Assembly: GCA_017521985.1 (NCBI GenBank)
Contig: JAFXAZ010000066.1
Span: 1 to 41,591, forward strand
DNA: 41,591 bases
Direction: 5' to 3'
From: Lachnospiraceae bacterium
GTDB lineage: Bacteria > Bacillota > Clostridia > Lachnospirales > Lachnospiraceae
Part shown: positions 7,111 to 15,025 of the stretch, piece after piece
How the letters are laid out: each line of letters starts with the position of its first letter
How positions within the stretch are numbered: the stretch's first letter is position 1
Notes under the pieces: model-generated
Databases searched by the model: none
What the model was told of the DNA's origin: nothing
Seen by the model: the letters and a program-made list of their open reading frames with translations, nothing else
Made by a program: the position numbers and the translations under genes

Positions 7111-8793
7111 TTATTTCTTGTCAAGGAAAGTAACCTTTCTCACTACATCCTCTGTTGCTTCATAGCTTACTGTAATGGTATCGCCAACCTGGAAGTTAAG
7201 TGCAACTACATTATGACCTTCTGTCAGATTAATCCAATAGTAGTGTGTTTCCTTTGCCCCGTCCTCTAATGCAATATAAAGGCTGCTGTCACCGTCTACA
7301 ATCAAATTATAAATCTGGTTAATAATGCCACTCGTAGTTAATACTTCCACTTCCGGTACTATCGGCTGTATTTCTTCCACTATAACATCATCTGCAGAAA
7401 TAATACCATTCTCCAGCAACAAAGCACGATAATTTTCTTCACATCCCTTAATGGTATCGCCAATGGCAACCAATTGATATTTTTGAACATTTACCATGGC
7501 ATACTTTTTAACAAGACCTGCTCTATCCTTTAATGCAAGGAAATAGGTCGGCTCATCTGCCACATTCAAAAGCAATGGAAATGCCGCCTGATACCCCAGA
7601 TTCTGGACCTGGCCCTCTGCACTGTTCATGGCAGAGTCTTCAATGGCACCTTCCACCTCATAATACTTGGTGGCCATGGTGCGCTGGTTCATAAGCACAA
7701 AGCCTACGTTAGACTGGTCTGCATTTAAACTGGTAACACCGGTATATACCCAAACGTCATCATCCATTGCAAGATAATTATAACCATTGGTAGACTGCAA
7801 GCAACCTCTTTGACTGAGAACACTGTTCAAGAAGCCATTTACATAAATACCGCTGTAATCATATAATCTCATCAATAACTCGGCACTGTAAACCTTATCC
7901 ACCCAGGTAGGAACCTCTCCCACTTCATAGTCTACACATTCACCGGTCACTGCGTTTACCATAACGACGCGTCCAACGGTCTCACCGCCAAACAGACCAA
8001 TATTAAACTTTTTAACCGGACAAATCCAGTATGGAGTTCCTTCTTCATCAATCTCAAAGAAAATCTGGTCGCCGAAAATATACGTCGGGAAATTAAAACG
8101 TAAATGTCTGTAAATATTGCGGTTAAAATATTCACTCTTAGAATACTTAATCCCTTCTTCCAACATCACACACTCCGTTTCCTGGGTGGTCATATCAATC
8201 ATGATATATGCCGGAATCCCCTTAGATTGATTGGTCAGCCATTTAATTGGTGACGCATATTCAAGAGGTGTTACTCGCACCGGTTTGCCCTGGAAATTAA
8301 TCTGTGTATAATCATTTGCCACTTCAAACTGTGAAACAAACTCTACCATAGAACCCATTTTACGGTCACCCAATAAAGAAGCACTATCCCGGTCTAAAAG
8401 AGGAATGGTGTTGTAATCCGCCTGCTCCACGTCCTCTGCAAAATCACCTTCTTCCACCGTTAAAAGCTTTTGATATCTGGACGCATTGATAATCGGACTA
8501 CCAAGCACAGAACCAATAAAGAATACCGCAAGTGCAAGCACTAAAAGTCCTCCGGTTATTTTTACACTCAGACTGGCATCTATACGGTCCATATACAACT
8601 GCTGCCCGCTGGTTTTGAAATTACTAAAATTTGCTCGGATAAGTCTCCAAAGGAAAATTACTCCTAAGATAGAAATAATAAACCACCAAAAACCTACCGA
8701 ATGAATGTTAATAGCAGGCAAGGTAATATAATAATAAATCCCTGCCGCAAGCACTGCCAGAATACAGCCTACTATCATAATCATTTTTTTCAT
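7111..8793 (-). CDS. Large membrane protein of unknown function
   Basis: I do not recognise this 560-residue protein. It has three hydrophobic segments near the N terminus (about 4-22, 33-51 and 79-100), then roughly 450 polar residues that are probably extracytoplasmic. The soluble part holds repeated beta-rich stretches with many aromatic residues. The last 80 residues (TSGIINQIYNLIVDGDSSLYI onward, ending GDTITVSYEATEDVVRKVTF) look like a compact beta barrel. There is no cysteine-rich or catalytic motif I can name. AAGGAAG lies 9 bases before the start. The gene ends 48 bases before pseI on the same strand, so it may belong to the pseI-pseG transcript and to surface glycan biology, but that is inference. 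Confidence 0.8.
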   Translation of the reverse strand: MKKMIMIVGCILAVLAAGIYYYITLPAINIHSVGFWWFIISILGVIFLWRLIRANFSNFKTSGQQLYMDRIDASLSVKITGGLLVLALAVFFIGSVLGSPIINASRYQKLLTVEEGDFAEDVEQADYNTIPLLDRDSASLLGDRKMGSMVEFVSQFEVANDYTQINFQGKPVRVTPLEYASPIKWLTNQSKGIPAYIMIDMTTQETECVMLEEGIKYSKSEYFNRNIYRHLRFNFPTYIFGDQIFFEIDEEGTPYWICPVKKFNIGLFGGETVGRVVMVNAVTGECVDYEVGEVPTWVDKVYSAELLMRLYDYSGIYVNGFLNSVLSQRGCLQSTNGYNYLAMDDDVWVYTGVTSLNADQSNVGFVLMNQRTMATKYYEVEGAIEDSAMNSAEGQVQNLGYQAAFPLLLNVADEPTYFLALKDRAGLVKKYAMVNVQKYQLVAIGDTIKGCEENYRALLLENGIISADDVIVEEIQPIVPEVEVLTTSGIINQIYNLIVDGDSSLYIALEDGAKETHYYWINLTEGHNVVALNFQVGDTITVSYEATEDVVRKVTFLDKK

Positions 8794-8831
8794 ACAAACA
8801 CTTCCTTTTTGTAAATATTAATTGTACCTAT

Positions 8832-8860
8832 ATCATACCAAAATTTTGTGCATTTGAAAA
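8832..8860 (-). promoter_or_regulatory. Probable promoter of the membrane protein-pseI-pseG unit
   Basis: On the minus strand TATGAT (8832-8837) is preceded by TGG, giving an extended -10 (TGnTATGAT). The -35 position, 17 bases upstream, reads only TTTTCA. It lies between the EF-G-like gene's terminator and the start at 8793. Confidence 0.5.
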
Positions 8861-8894
8861 CAAAAGAATGCACACGATATTTCTTTTATCGTGC

Positions 8895-8923
8895 AAAAAA
8901 GCTTCCGCAGAATATACGGAAGC
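8895..8923 (-). terminator. Rho-independent terminator of the EF-G-like gene
   Basis: The minus strand reads GCTTCCG (8923 down to 8917), a 9-base loop, CGGAAGC (8907 down to 8901), then TTTTTT. It starts about 26 bases after the stop codon at 8950. Confidence 0.85.
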
Positions 8924-8949
8924 CTTTTATTGATTCATTATTAGGTTAA

Positions 8950-11028
8950 TTATGCATCTGCATTTGCTTTAGCAGCTTCGATTTCCTTCTGGCAGATATC
9001 ATTTGGAGCCTGTTCATAACGAGCAAACTCGTAAGAGAAGGTACCTGTACCACCGGTCATGGAGCGAAGGTCTGTGGAGTATCCGTAGATTTCCATCATA
9101 GGAACGTCTGCAACAACCTCTGTCTTGCCGCCTGCAACCGGATTCATACCAAGTACACGGCCACGACGTTTGTTCATATCGCCCATTACGCTACCGGTGT
9201 AAGCATCTTCCACAACAACCTTAATGCTTACGATTGGCTCTAATAATACAGGAGCTGCATTCATGAAGCCCTGCTTAAATGCGCCGATACCTGCTAATTT
9301 AAATGCCATTTCAGAAGAGTCAACTGCGTGGTAAGAACCATCATATAATACAGCGGAAACACCAACTACAGGGTAACCGGCTAAAGGACCCTTTGTACAG
9401 CATTCCTGTAATGCCTTTTCTACTGCCGGGAAGTAGTTCTTTGGAACAGTACCTCCAACAACTTCCTGTGAAAATACATATGGAGTCTCTAAATCACCGG
9501 ATGGAGCAAAACGCATCTTAACGTGACCATACTGACCACTACCGCCGGACTGCTTTTTGTGCTTGTATTCTACATCAGAATTCTTGCGAATGGTTTCACG
9601 GAATGCTACGCGAGGTTTTTCTAATTCGATAGCAACCTTGTATTCATTTAATAATCTGCTTGCTACTACGTCTAAGTGTAAGTCACCCATACCATACAGT
9701 AACATCTGGCGATTTTCAGCATCGTTCACGCTCTTTAAGGTTAAGTCTTCATGACAAATCTTCTGAATAGCCTGAGCTAACTTGTCAATTTCACCCTTTT
9801 CTTTTGCTTTGTAAGCCTTGTATGTATAAGGTGTGGAAATCTCTGTCTTACCAAACTGGATTGGAGTAGCCTTGGTTGCCAATGAGTTACCGGTTCTTGC
9901 TGCGGTAAGCTTTGCAATAGCACCAATATCACCTGCATGAAGTTCTTTTACTTCGATAGGCTTATTGCCCTGTAATACATAGAGCTTACCAACTTTTTCT
10001 TCAATGTCCTTATCTACATTGTAAATCATATCATCTGCTTTTAATACGCCGGAGCATACCTTAATAAAGCTGTACTTACCGATGAATGGATCTACCATAG
10101 TCTTAAAGATAATAGCAGACTTTGCTTTGGAGAAATCGTAATTAGCCTGATAAATTTCGTTTGTCTTGCGGTTAATGCCTGCGATTTCCTTCATATCAGG
10201 AGCCGGTAAATACTTCACGATATCGTCTAATAATGCGTAAACACCCTGACATAATGTGTTGGAACCCATAGACATAGGAACGATAGAACCATCCCATACG
10301 TTATACTTCAAAGATGCACGGATTTCTGCTTCAGAGAATTCTTCACCTGCAAAGAATCTGTCCATCATTTCTTCACTTGTTTCTGCAACTGCTTCTACTA
10401 AGGTTTCACGGCAGATTGCAAGGTTTGCCTGATTGTAATCCGGTACGTCACAGGAAACAACTTCCTTACCTACCCAACGATTACCGGTCTGGCTGATAAC
10501 ATTTACATAACCAACGAACTTTTCGTTTTCACGAATCGGTAAGTTAAATGGAGCCATCTTTTTGCCATAGAGAGCACTCATATCCTCTACTACCTGACGG
10601 AAGCTTGCATTGTCCACGTCCATAGCTGTTACGAAAACGAGACGTGGTAATTTGTACTTTTCACACAAATCCCATGCTCTCTTTGTACCAGCCTCTACGC
10701 CGGACTTACCGTTTACCACGATAATAGCACCGTCTGCTGCGCTAACTGCTTCTTCTACCTCACCTACGAAATCCATGTAGCCCGGAGTATCGAGAATATT
10801 AATCTTGTACTCTCCCCATTCAATTGGTACTACGGAAGTAGAAAGGGAAATGCCTCTCTTCTGCTCTTCCTTTCCAAAATCGCTGACTGTGCTGCCATCT
10901 GCAACATTCCCCAGTCTGCTTGTGATACCGGACAGATAAGCCATAGCCTCCACTAAACTGGTCTTACCTGCCCCGCCGTGCCCCAAAAGCACTACATTGC
11001 GGATTTTGTCCGTTGTATAAGTCTTCAT
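8950..11028 (-). CDS. Elongation factor G-like translational GTPase
   Basis: A five-domain EF-G paralogue of 692 residues. The G domain has G1 GHGGAGKT (16-23), RGISL in the switch I region (58-62) and G3 DTPG (80-83). The domain IV tip region SGGSGQYGHV and C-terminal MMEIYGYSTDLRSMTGGTGTF are intact. Two features separate it from housekeeping EF-G: GHGGAGKT replaces AHIDAGKT, and G4 reads TAMD (134-137) instead of NKMD, losing the Asn and Lys that contact guanine. It therefore fits the second, divergent EF-G class (the EF-G-2 type) better than FusA. It has its own promoter and terminator. Whether it translocates, rescues or regulates ribosomes cannot be read here. Confidence 0.9.
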   Translation of the reverse strand: MKTYTTDKIRNVVLLGHGGAGKTSLVEAMAYLSGITSRLGNVADGSTVSDFGKEEQKRGISLSTSVVPIEWGEYKINILDTPGYMDFVGEVEEAVSAADGAIIVVNGKSGVEAGTKRAWDLCEKYKLPRLVFVTAMDVDNASFRQVVEDMSALYGKKMAPFNLPIRENEKFVGYVNVISQTGNRWVGKEVVSCDVPDYNQANLAICRETLVEAVAETSEEMMDRFFAGEEFSEAEIRASLKYNVWDGSIVPMSMGSNTLCQGVYALLDDIVKYLPAPDMKEIAGINRKTNEIYQANYDFSKAKSAIIFKTMVDPFIGKYSFIKVCSGVLKADDMIYNVDKDIEEKVGKLYVLQGNKPIEVKELHAGDIGAIAKLTAARTGNSLATKATPIQFGKTEISTPYTYKAYKAKEKGEIDKLAQAIQKICHEDLTLKSVNDAENRQMLLYGMGDLHLDVVASRLLNEYKVAIELEKPRVAFRETIRKNSDVEYKHKKQSGGSGQYGHVKMRFAPSGDLETPYVFSQEVVGGTVPKNYFPAVEKALQECCTKGPLAGYPVVGVSAVLYDGSYHAVDSSEMAFKLAGIGAFKQGFMNAAPVLLEPIVSIKVVVEDAYTGSVMGDMNKRRGRVLGMNPVAGGKTEVVADVPMMEIYGYSTDLRSMTGGTGTFSYEFARYEQAPNDICQKEIEAAKANADA

Positions 11029-11110
11029 ATAAAAAATACCTCCACGATATATTTTTAGATTTTTCGTAATATTAACTATGTATAAGTCAATTTTCTAAAT
11101 CTTAATATAC

Positions 11111-11139
11111 ATAATACACAATTTCCGCCCATTTATCAA
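11111..11139 (-). promoter_or_regulatory. Sigma-A promoter of the EF-G-like gene
   Basis: Minus-strand TTGATA (11134-11139), a 17-base spacer and TATTAT (11111-11116), about 80 bases before the start codon at 11028. It is divergent from the prephenate dehydrogenase promoter at 11212-11240. Confidence 0.65.
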
Positions 11140-11211
11140 TACATTTTTTATAAATTTTCTAAAAATTATATTTATTTTCAAAAAATTCCGACATTTATGG
11201 CATCTTCCCTT

Positions 11212-11240
11212 TTGACAACACATGGAATGTTGTATATAAT
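11212..11240 (+). promoter_or_regulatory. tyrA: Consensus sigma-A promoter with palindromic spacer, before prephenate dehydrogenase
   Basis: Perfect TTGACA (11212-11217), a 17-base spacer and perfect TATAAT (11235-11240). The spacer and the edge of the -35 hold the dyad ACAACA-N7-TGTTGT (11215-11233), which could be a repressor site blocking polymerase. No cognate regulator is evident. Confidence 0.85.
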
Positions 11241-11272
11241 CTAAGAAAAACAATAAATTTCAGGTGATTATT

Positions 11273-12376
11273 ATGCATACTATTACTTGTTCCTTTATAG
11301 GCTTAGGCTTAATTGGCGGCTCCATTGCCCGCGCACTTCATGAATATTTTCCAAATGTGAAAATCAAGGTATTTGACAAAGATATTCCATCTTTATCACT
11401 GGCAATTAAAGAGCGTGTTGCCACTTCCATATATACGGAAATCACATCGGATTTATGCGATGCAGATTACATATTTCTTTGTGCACCTGTTGCCGTGAAC
11501 GAAGACAACCTACGCACCATTGCGCCCATGTTAAAAGCACATACTATTATTACGGATGTGGGCAGCGTAAAAACCGGTATTCACAAATTAATTGGTGAGC
11601 TGCACCTGGAAAAACAGTTTATCGGCGGTCATCCCATGGCAGGAAGCGAGCGTTTTGGCTATGCCAACTCCAAAGTGAATTTGCTGGAAAATGCGTACTA
11701 TGTATTAACTCCTACAACGCAAGTTCCGGAAGAAAGAGTTTTAGAATTAAAAGAAATGATTTCCGGCATCAAGGCTCTGCCTCTGATAATTGCTTGCAGT
11801 GAGCATGATTATGCTACCGCTGCTATCAGTCACTTACCGCACATTATTGCTTCCAGCCTGGTAAATCTGGTAAAAGAGGCTGATTCGGAAGACGGTCTGA
11901 TGAAAACCCTGGCAGCAGGCGGTTTTAAAGATATCACACGTATTGCTTCTTCCAGTCCGGTGATGTGGCAGCAAATTTGTCTAACCAACACCGATAATAT
12001 TAAAGCGCTTTTAGAGCGATACATTGAAAATTTACAGCATATCCGCAACGAATTAGAAGAAAAGGATGCTTTAGCGCTATACAATTTCTTCGACCAGGCT
12101 CGTATTTATCGGGATTCCTTCAGCAGTACCTCTCGCGGACCGATTATGCCATCCTATACCATCAGCATCGAAATACCGGATAAGGCAGGTGCTCTGGCAG
12201 AAATCACGGTACTATTAGCAAAGTATAATCTAAGCATAAAGAACATGAATATTGTCCATAACAGAGAAGCGGAATTTGGTGCACTTACTGTGGAATTTTA
12301 TAGTCGCGAAGATATGTTAAAGGCTGTGGAAGTATTACAGCAGGATGCTTTTACTACTTATTTGAAGAAAAATTAA
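11273..12376 (+). CDS. tyrA: Prephenate dehydrogenase with ACT domain
   Basis: NAD(P)-dependent oxidative decarboxylation of prephenate to 4-hydroxyphenylpyruvate, the tyrosine branch of aromatic synthesis. The Rossmann motif FIGLGLIGGSIARAL starts at residue 8, followed by GGHPMAGSERFG and ENAYYVLTP. An ACT domain occupies about 295-367 (SIEIPDKAGALAEITVLLAK), the usual site of feedback binding by an amino acid, probably tyrosine. I used the ATG at 11273, which has AGGTGA 6-8 bases upstream, instead of an in-frame GTG 9 bases earlier. The length of 367 residues fits the Gram-positive family. No terminator separates it from the MerR fusion 46 bases downstream. Confidence 0.94.
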   Translation: MHTITCSFIGLGLIGGSIARALHEYFPNVKIKVFDKDIPSLSLAIKERVATSIYTEITSDLCDADYIFLCAPVAVNEDNLRTIAPMLKAHTIITDVGSVKTGIHKLIGELHLEKQFIGGHPMAGSERFGYANSKVNLLENAYYVLTPTTQVPEERVLELKEMISGIKALPLIIACSEHDYATAAISHLPHIIASSLVNLVKEADSEDGLMKTLAAGGFKDITRIASSSPVMWQQICLTNTDNIKALLERYIENLQHIRNELEEKDALALYNFFDQARIYRDSFSSTSRGPIMPSYTISIEIPDKAGALAEITVLLAKYNLSIKNMNIVHNREAEFGALTVEFYSREDMLKAVEVLQQDAFTTYLKKN

Positions 12377-12422
12377 TTGCCATGGCCGGCATAGGTTCGG
12401 CCTATAAATAATTGAGGTTTTT

Positions 12423-13625
12423 ATGCAACAGTTTTATAGTTCCGGTTCTTTTGCCCGCAAAGCCAGGGTAAGCCTTAGAACCATACGGTATTATGATAAA
12501 ATTGATTTACTGAAGCCTACCCGTGTGGAAGACAATGGGCGGCGTTACTACACAGACGAGGACTTTACTAAGCTTCAACAGATTCTCACCTTTAAAATGC
12601 TTGGATTTTCTTTGGACGAAATCAAAGCCATGACTATATCCACACCTGACAAAGACACTCTGCAGAAATCCCTTTCCATGCAGTTGTCTTTGGTTCGTAT
12701 GCAAAAATCTCAGCTTGCACAGATGGAGCAGGCACTTTTAGAGGCAGATGCATTCTTAAATAATAACGAACAGCTGGATATGAACCATATGGTAAACCTG
12801 ATTCATTTATCCAACGCCCAGCATACCCTTCAGGAACAATACAAAACCTCCAAAAATATCGATGCCAGAGTACGTCTTCACAAAGAATGTTCTATTAATC
12901 CGCAAGGCTGGTTTCCTTGGGTATTTAAGCAATGTGAGCTTGCGGAAGGCTGCCGGGTTCTGGAGCTTGGCTGCGGTAATGGTGCTCTATGGAGCGATAA
13001 TGCGCCCCTTATTCCTGCACATTCTCATATTACGCTTACCGATATTTCTGAAGGATTATTAGAGGAAACACGCATGAAGCTCACAAAAGAACTTTCACAG
13101 GTTGTTGCAGATAAATCCGTACAACTGGACTTTATGGCTTGCGATTGCCAGGCTCTTCCATTTGAGGACGCTCAATTTGACCTTGTAATTGCAAACCATC
13201 TCCTCTTCTATATTGAAAACCGCGAGCAGGCTTACAGGGAAATCTGTCGAGTATTAAAAGACGGCGGACGATTTGTCGCCTCTACCTATGGTCCAAAGCA
13301 CATGGAAGAAATCACTTCTCTTGTGCGGGAGTTCCATCCTTCCATTACCCTTGCTGACAAAGAGTTATATGAGATTTTTGGTTTACAAAATGGTGCTGAT
13401 GAATTAAAACAGTTTTTCAACAAGGTTGAGACCAGATATTACGATGATGGTCTATTGGTATCCAATCCTCAGCTTTTACTGGAATACATCCTCTCCTGTC
13501 ACGGCAATCAAAATGAAATTCTTTTACCTAAATATCAGGAATTTAAAGATATGCTGACACGCAAGCTTTGCAAAAGACCATTTAAAATCACAAAAGAAGC
13601 AGGCTTGTTTGTTTGCCAAAAATAA
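12423..13625 (+). CDS. MerR-type regulator fused to a SAM-dependent methyltransferase
   Basis: A single 400-residue protein with two recognisable parts. Residues about 6-72 are a MerR winged helix (ARKARVSLRTIRYYDKIDLL, then NGRRYYTDEDF), followed by a dimerisation helix to about 115. Residues about 165-290 are a class I methyltransferase with motif I VLELGCGNG (179-187), the acidic strand end TLTDIS, and ANHLLFYIENREQAYREICRVLKDGG, as in the Methyltransf_11/UbiE type. In the usual MerR logic the C-terminal part senses the ligand, so SAM, its product or a methyl acceptor may set regulation. Alternatively the regulator may simply tether the enzyme. A MerR-style dyad lies 30 bases downstream, ahead of rfbB. 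Confidence 0.88.
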   Translation: MQQFYSSGSFARKARVSLRTIRYYDKIDLLKPTRVEDNGRRYYTDEDFTKLQQILTFKMLGFSLDEIKAMTISTPDKDTLQKSLSMQLSLVRMQKSQLAQMEQALLEADAFLNNNEQLDMNHMVNLIHLSNAQHTLQEQYKTSKNIDARVRLHKECSINPQGWFPWVFKQCELAEGCRVLELGCGNGALWSDNAPLIPAHSHITLTDISEGLLEETRMKLTKELSQVVADKSVQLDFMACDCQALPFEDAQFDLVIANHLLFYIENREQAYREICRVLKDGGRFVASTYGPKHMEEITSLVREFHPSITLADKELYEIFGLQNGADELKQFFNKVETRYYDDGLLVSNPQLLLEYILSCHGNQNEILLPKYQEFKDMLTRKLCKRPFKITKEAGLFVCQK

Positions 13626-13646
13626 TTTATAAAATTTTTTAAAAAG

Positions 13647-13716
13647 TACTTGCAAGTGACGTTACGTCACCTTATATTCTGTCATTATAAGGCATAAAAT
13701 TTGCAAGTATTTTTTT
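13647..13716 (+). promoter_or_regulatory. MerR-like operator/promoter, nested in a branched inverted repeat, before rfbB
   Basis: A perfect 15-base dyad GTGACGTTACGTCAC (13656-13670) sits between a -35-like TTGCAA (13650-13655) and a -10. The -10 could be TATATT (17-base spacer) or TATTCT (19-base spacer, the MerR hallmark). Two more inverted repeats surround it: CCTTATA/TATAAGG (13670-13692) and an outer TACTTGCAA/TTGCAAGTA (13647-13655/13701-13709) followed by seven T. In RNA these would make a three-way junction that could terminate transcription of the MerR fusion gene. Both readings are possible. Confidence 0.6.
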
Positions 13717-13765
13717 ATTGCCTACGACACAAACTAACATTCATTTATATGAAAGGAAACACGTT

Positions 13766-14794
13766 ATGAACATTATTGTAACTGGCGGTGCCGGCTTTAT
13801 CGGTGCAAACTTTGTTTATTATGAATTAGAAAAACATCCGGAAGACAGAATTATCTGTTTAGATGCGTTAACCTATGCAGGTAACTTAGAAACATTGGAA
13901 GAAGCCATGAAAAATCCTAACTTCCGTTTTGTAAAGGGCGACATTGCAGACAGAGACTTTGTATATAATTTATTTAAAGAAGAACACCCGGACATTGTAG
14001 TTAACTTTGCTGCTGAGAGCCATGTAGACCGTTCTATTGAAAATCCCGAAATTTTCTTAAAAACCAACATCATGGGTACACAGGTATTGATGGATGCTTG
14101 CCGCAAGTACGGTATCAAGCGTTATCATCAGGTATCTACAGACGAAGTATATGGTGATTTACCATTAGACCGTCCGGACTTATTCTTTACAGAAGAAACT
14201 CCAATCCACACCTCCAGCCCATACTCTTCCAGTAAGGCAGGTGCAGACTTATTGGTTTTAGCATACTACAGAACCTTCAAATTACCGGTATCCATTACCC
14301 GTTGTTCCAACAACTATGGCCCATACCACTTCCCGGAGAAGTTGATTCCTTTAATGATCAGCCGTGCACTTGCTGATGAGCCATTGCCGGTATACGGTAA
14401 GGGTGAAAACGTTCGTGACTGGTTATACGTAAAAGACCACTGCTCTGCAATTGATTTAGTAATGAGAAAAGGCCGCGTTGGTGAAGTATACAACGTTGGC
14501 GGTCACAACGAACGTACGAACTTAGAAGTTGTAAAGACCATCCTTGCTCAGCTTGGCAAGCCGGAAAGCCTTATCACATACGTAACCGACAGACCGGGAC
14601 ACGATATGCGTTATGCAATTGACCCAACCAAGATTCACACAGAGCTTGGCTGGTTACCGGAAACAAAATTTGATGACGGTATTAAGGCTACTATCGAATG
14701 GTATCTGGAAAACGAATCCTGGTGGAAAAATATTTTAAGTGGTGATTATCAGAATTATTTCCAGAAAATGTATGTAGATAAAGGACGTGCATAA
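13766..14794 (+). CDS. rfbB: dTDP-glucose 4,6-dehydratase
   Basis: Second step of dTDP-L-rhamnose synthesis: converts dTDP-glucose to the 4-keto-6-deoxy sugar with bound NAD. Extended SDR fold: GGAGFIGANFV at the N terminus, FAAESHVDRSI, STDEVYGD with the catalytic Asp-Glu pair, the YSSSKAGAD catalytic Tyr-Lys, and RCSNNYGPYHFPEKLIPLMI. The ATG at 13766 has AAAGGA 8 bases upstream; the in-frame ATG at 13718 would add 16 residues absent from the family. At 342 residues the length is normal. rfbA and rfbC are not in the window. Hairpin E2 begins 10 bases after the stop. Confidence 0.96.
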   Translation: MNIIVTGGAGFIGANFVYYELEKHPEDRIICLDALTYAGNLETLEEAMKNPNFRFVKGDIADRDFVYNLFKEEHPDIVVNFAAESHVDRSIENPEIFLKTNIMGTQVLMDACRKYGIKRYHQVSTDEVYGDLPLDRPDLFFTEETPIHTSSPYSSSKAGADLLVLAYYRTFKLPVSITRCSNNYGPYHFPEKLIPLMISRALADEPLPVYGKGENVRDWLYVKDHCSAIDLVMRKGRVGEVYNVGGHNERTNLEVVKTILAQLGKPESLITYVTDRPGHDMRYAIDPTKIHTELGWLPETKFDDGIKATIEWYLENESWWKNILSGDYQNYFQKMYVDKGRA

Positions 14795-14803
14795 TATCTT
14801 TGC

Positions 14804-14977
14804 TAAGGGAAGTTTGATTTTTTAAGAAACCGCCAGACATCTTTTCTTCCTAAAACGCTGTCAAAGCAGTTCCTAAAAATGTGCAGACGTTACTGCACAT
14901 TTTCTTAACGGAACAATTGACAACGTTTTCTCCAGAAAAATGTCTGTCAGTTTCTTACCACTTTTCACATTCCCTTA
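14804..14977 (+). ncRNA. E2: 174-nt long imperfect hairpin, second copy of the E1 element
   Basis: An imperfect palindrome filling most of the rfbB-rfbD gap. Outer arms are TAAGGGAA (14804-14811) and TTCCCTTA (14970-14977). CAGACAT..TTTTCT pairs with AGAAAA..TGTCTG. The helix GTTCC/GGAAC (14869-14873/14910-14914) leads to an internal loop TAA opposite TCTTAAC, then a perfect 10-bp stem AAATGTGCAG/CTGCACATTT closing the loop ACGTTA (14887-14892). E1 on its coding strand has the same hexaloop, the same internal loop and the same TTTTCTTCCT and AGAAAAAT blocks at nearly the same spacing, but different helix sequences. Like E1 it starts just after a stop codon and precedes another gene on the same strand. 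Confidence 0.72.
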
Positions 14978-15025
14978 TCCCCTCTCTTATTGCTTACCTA
15001 ATTGTTTCAGAAAGGAACATATAGT

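Noticed and set aside
8950-11028. EF-G-like protein as a tetracycline ribosomal protection protein (TetM/TetO type)
   Set aside because: The G domain and the domain IV tip follow EF-G rather than Tet proteins, and no mobile context is present.
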